From Bacteroidota bacterium (GTDB lineage: Bacteria; Bacteroidota; Bacteroidia; Bacteroidales; VadinHA17), in assembly GCA_030628785.1 (NCBI GenBank), contig DAOVQI010000182.1, positions 1 through 6,711 on the forward strand: 6,711 bases of DNA. Direction: 5' to 3'. Both the position numbers and the translations under genes were made by a program. This document shows positions 5,936 to 6,711 of this stretch, piece by piece; positions within the stretch are counted from its first letter, which is position 1, and every line of letters starts with the position of its first letter. Below the pieces are notes generated by a model. The model worked only from the letters and a program-made list of their open reading frames with translations. It was not told where the DNA came from and made no database searches.

Positions 5936-6711
5936 ATGATCAAATATACTGAGAAAGAATTTAAATCCATTCTGAACAAGCGAAAGTTCATCGATAGCTG
6001 GTTCTGGGACAGGTATAGCATAAATGCTTACAACGGATGTCAGTTTGGTTGTATATATTGTGATTCAAGAAGTGCACATTACCGGATGCCAACCGATTTC
6101 GAAAACAATGTTATTGTTAAAAAGAACGTTGGGAAAATGCTGGATAAAAGAATTTCAAACGCACGTTCATTGTTGCCCGATGTGGTTGGTATGTCAGGAG
6201 TTACAGACCCATACCATCCTGCTGAAAACCAGTACAGGAATACAAGGCAGTGTTTGGAAGTGTTGCAAAAGCATAAATATCCAGTACACATTGCGACCAA
6301 ATCAAAGCTGGTTCTACAAGATATTGAAATCCTTGAGAAAATCGGAACAGATACCTGGTGTTGTGTTTCAGTTACCATCACAACAACACAAACTGAAATT
6401 GCAAAATTTCTGGAGGAAAGGGTCCCCCCTCCCGCTGACCGGTTTAAAATAATTAATACCATTAAGTTACAAGCCAAACATATTCAGACCGGTGTTTTGT
6501 TTATTCCGATTATACCGTTTTTATGCGATTCGGATGAGGGTCTGGAAAGTATGGTAAAAACAGCCAAAGAATCCGGTGCGGACTATCTCCTCTTTGGTGC
6601 CGGCATGACCATGAGAGACCTTCAGTCAATTTGGTTTATGAACCATCTTTATAATAAATTTCCAGGATTAACAGAACTGTATGAAAAGCTTTACCGGTTT
6701 AAGTATAACAA
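5936..6711 (+). CDS. SPL-like radical SAM protein, 3' end outside window
   Basis: The frame from ATG 5936 stays open to the window end: 258 codons with no stop. The radical SAM cluster motif C35-x3-C39-x2-C42 (GCQFGCIYCD) should bind a 4Fe-4S cluster and S-adenosylmethionine. The motifs after it, SGVTDPYHPAENQYRNTR (87-104), FLEERVPPPADRF (158-170) and GVLFIPIIPFLCDSDEG (186-202), match the spore photoproduct lyase-like group (COG1533, SplB-like/Rv2578c-like). Most non-sporulating members have no known substrate, so DNA repair should not be assumed. Family members are usually around 290-300 residues, so a short C-terminal part is probably missing. The ATG has AAAGG close upstream and follows the RAYT-linked hairpin by 22 bases. 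Long open frames overlapping at 6024-6452 (+) and 6079-6477 (-) are shadows, since only this frame carries family motifs. Confidence 0.9.
   Translation, partial: MIKYTEKEFKSILNKRKFIDSWFWDRYSINAYNGCQFGCIYCDSRSAHYRMPTDFENNVIVKKNVGKMLDKRISNARSLLPDVVGMSGVTDPYHPAENQYRNTRQCLEVLQKHKYPVHIATKSKLVLQDIEILEKIGTDTWCCVSVTITTTQTEIAKFLEERVPPPADRFKIINTIKLQAKHIQTGVLFIPIIPFLCDSDEGLESMVKTAKESGADYLLFGAGMTMRDLQSIWFMNHLYNKFPGLTELYEKLYRFKYN

Noticed and set aside
6024..6452. 142-codon plus-strand open frame
   Set aside because: It overlaps the radical SAM gene in another frame. Its translation has no family motifs, while the frame starting at 5936 carries the CxxxCxxC motif and SPL-like blocks.
6079..6477. 132-codon minus-strand open frame
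   Set aside because: Antisense shadow of the radical SAM gene, with low-complexity translation and no recognisable domain.

Overview
This AT-rich window looks like chromosomal DNA from a member of the Bacteroidota. The clues are weak Shine-Dalgarno sequences, an exported-looking class V aminotransferase with an 'RRKQFI' N-terminus, an unusually long SSS-family symporter, and a RAYT gene in an AT-rich intergenic setting. This placement is an inference from style, not from a marker gene.

Left part (minus strand, read right to left). Three metabolic genes follow one another: an AGE-superfamily sugar isomerase/epimerase (5031-3820), a 701-residue sodium:solute symporter (3609-1504) and a class V PLP-dependent aminotransferase with a secretion-type N-terminus (1399-116). 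The gaps are 210 and 104 bases, so they may be co-transcribed but are not tightly packed. Transporter plus AGE enzyme suggests sodium-driven uptake of a sugar or sugar derivative followed by cytoplasmic isomerisation. The aminotransferase is not obviously part of that pathway.

Middle (5032-5935). A RAYT (REP-associated tyrosine transposase, HUH/Y1 superfamily) gene at 5248-5874 is bracketed by two copies of a 40-base element that folds into a hairpin of about 13 bp. A third, decayed copy lies further upstream. The two good copies have the same orientation, the same C/A mismatch, and a compensatory A-T to G-C pair change. This is the most interesting structure in the window: a RAYT with its probable cognate REP hairpins.

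Right part (plus strand). A radical SAM protein of the spore-photoproduct-lyase-like (SplB-like) type begins at 5936 and runs off the window end. It is the real gene there; two long open frames overlapping it in other frames are shadows.

No rRNA, tRNA, CRISPR array or complete insertion sequence was seen. No stretch longer than 300 bases lacks a gene.
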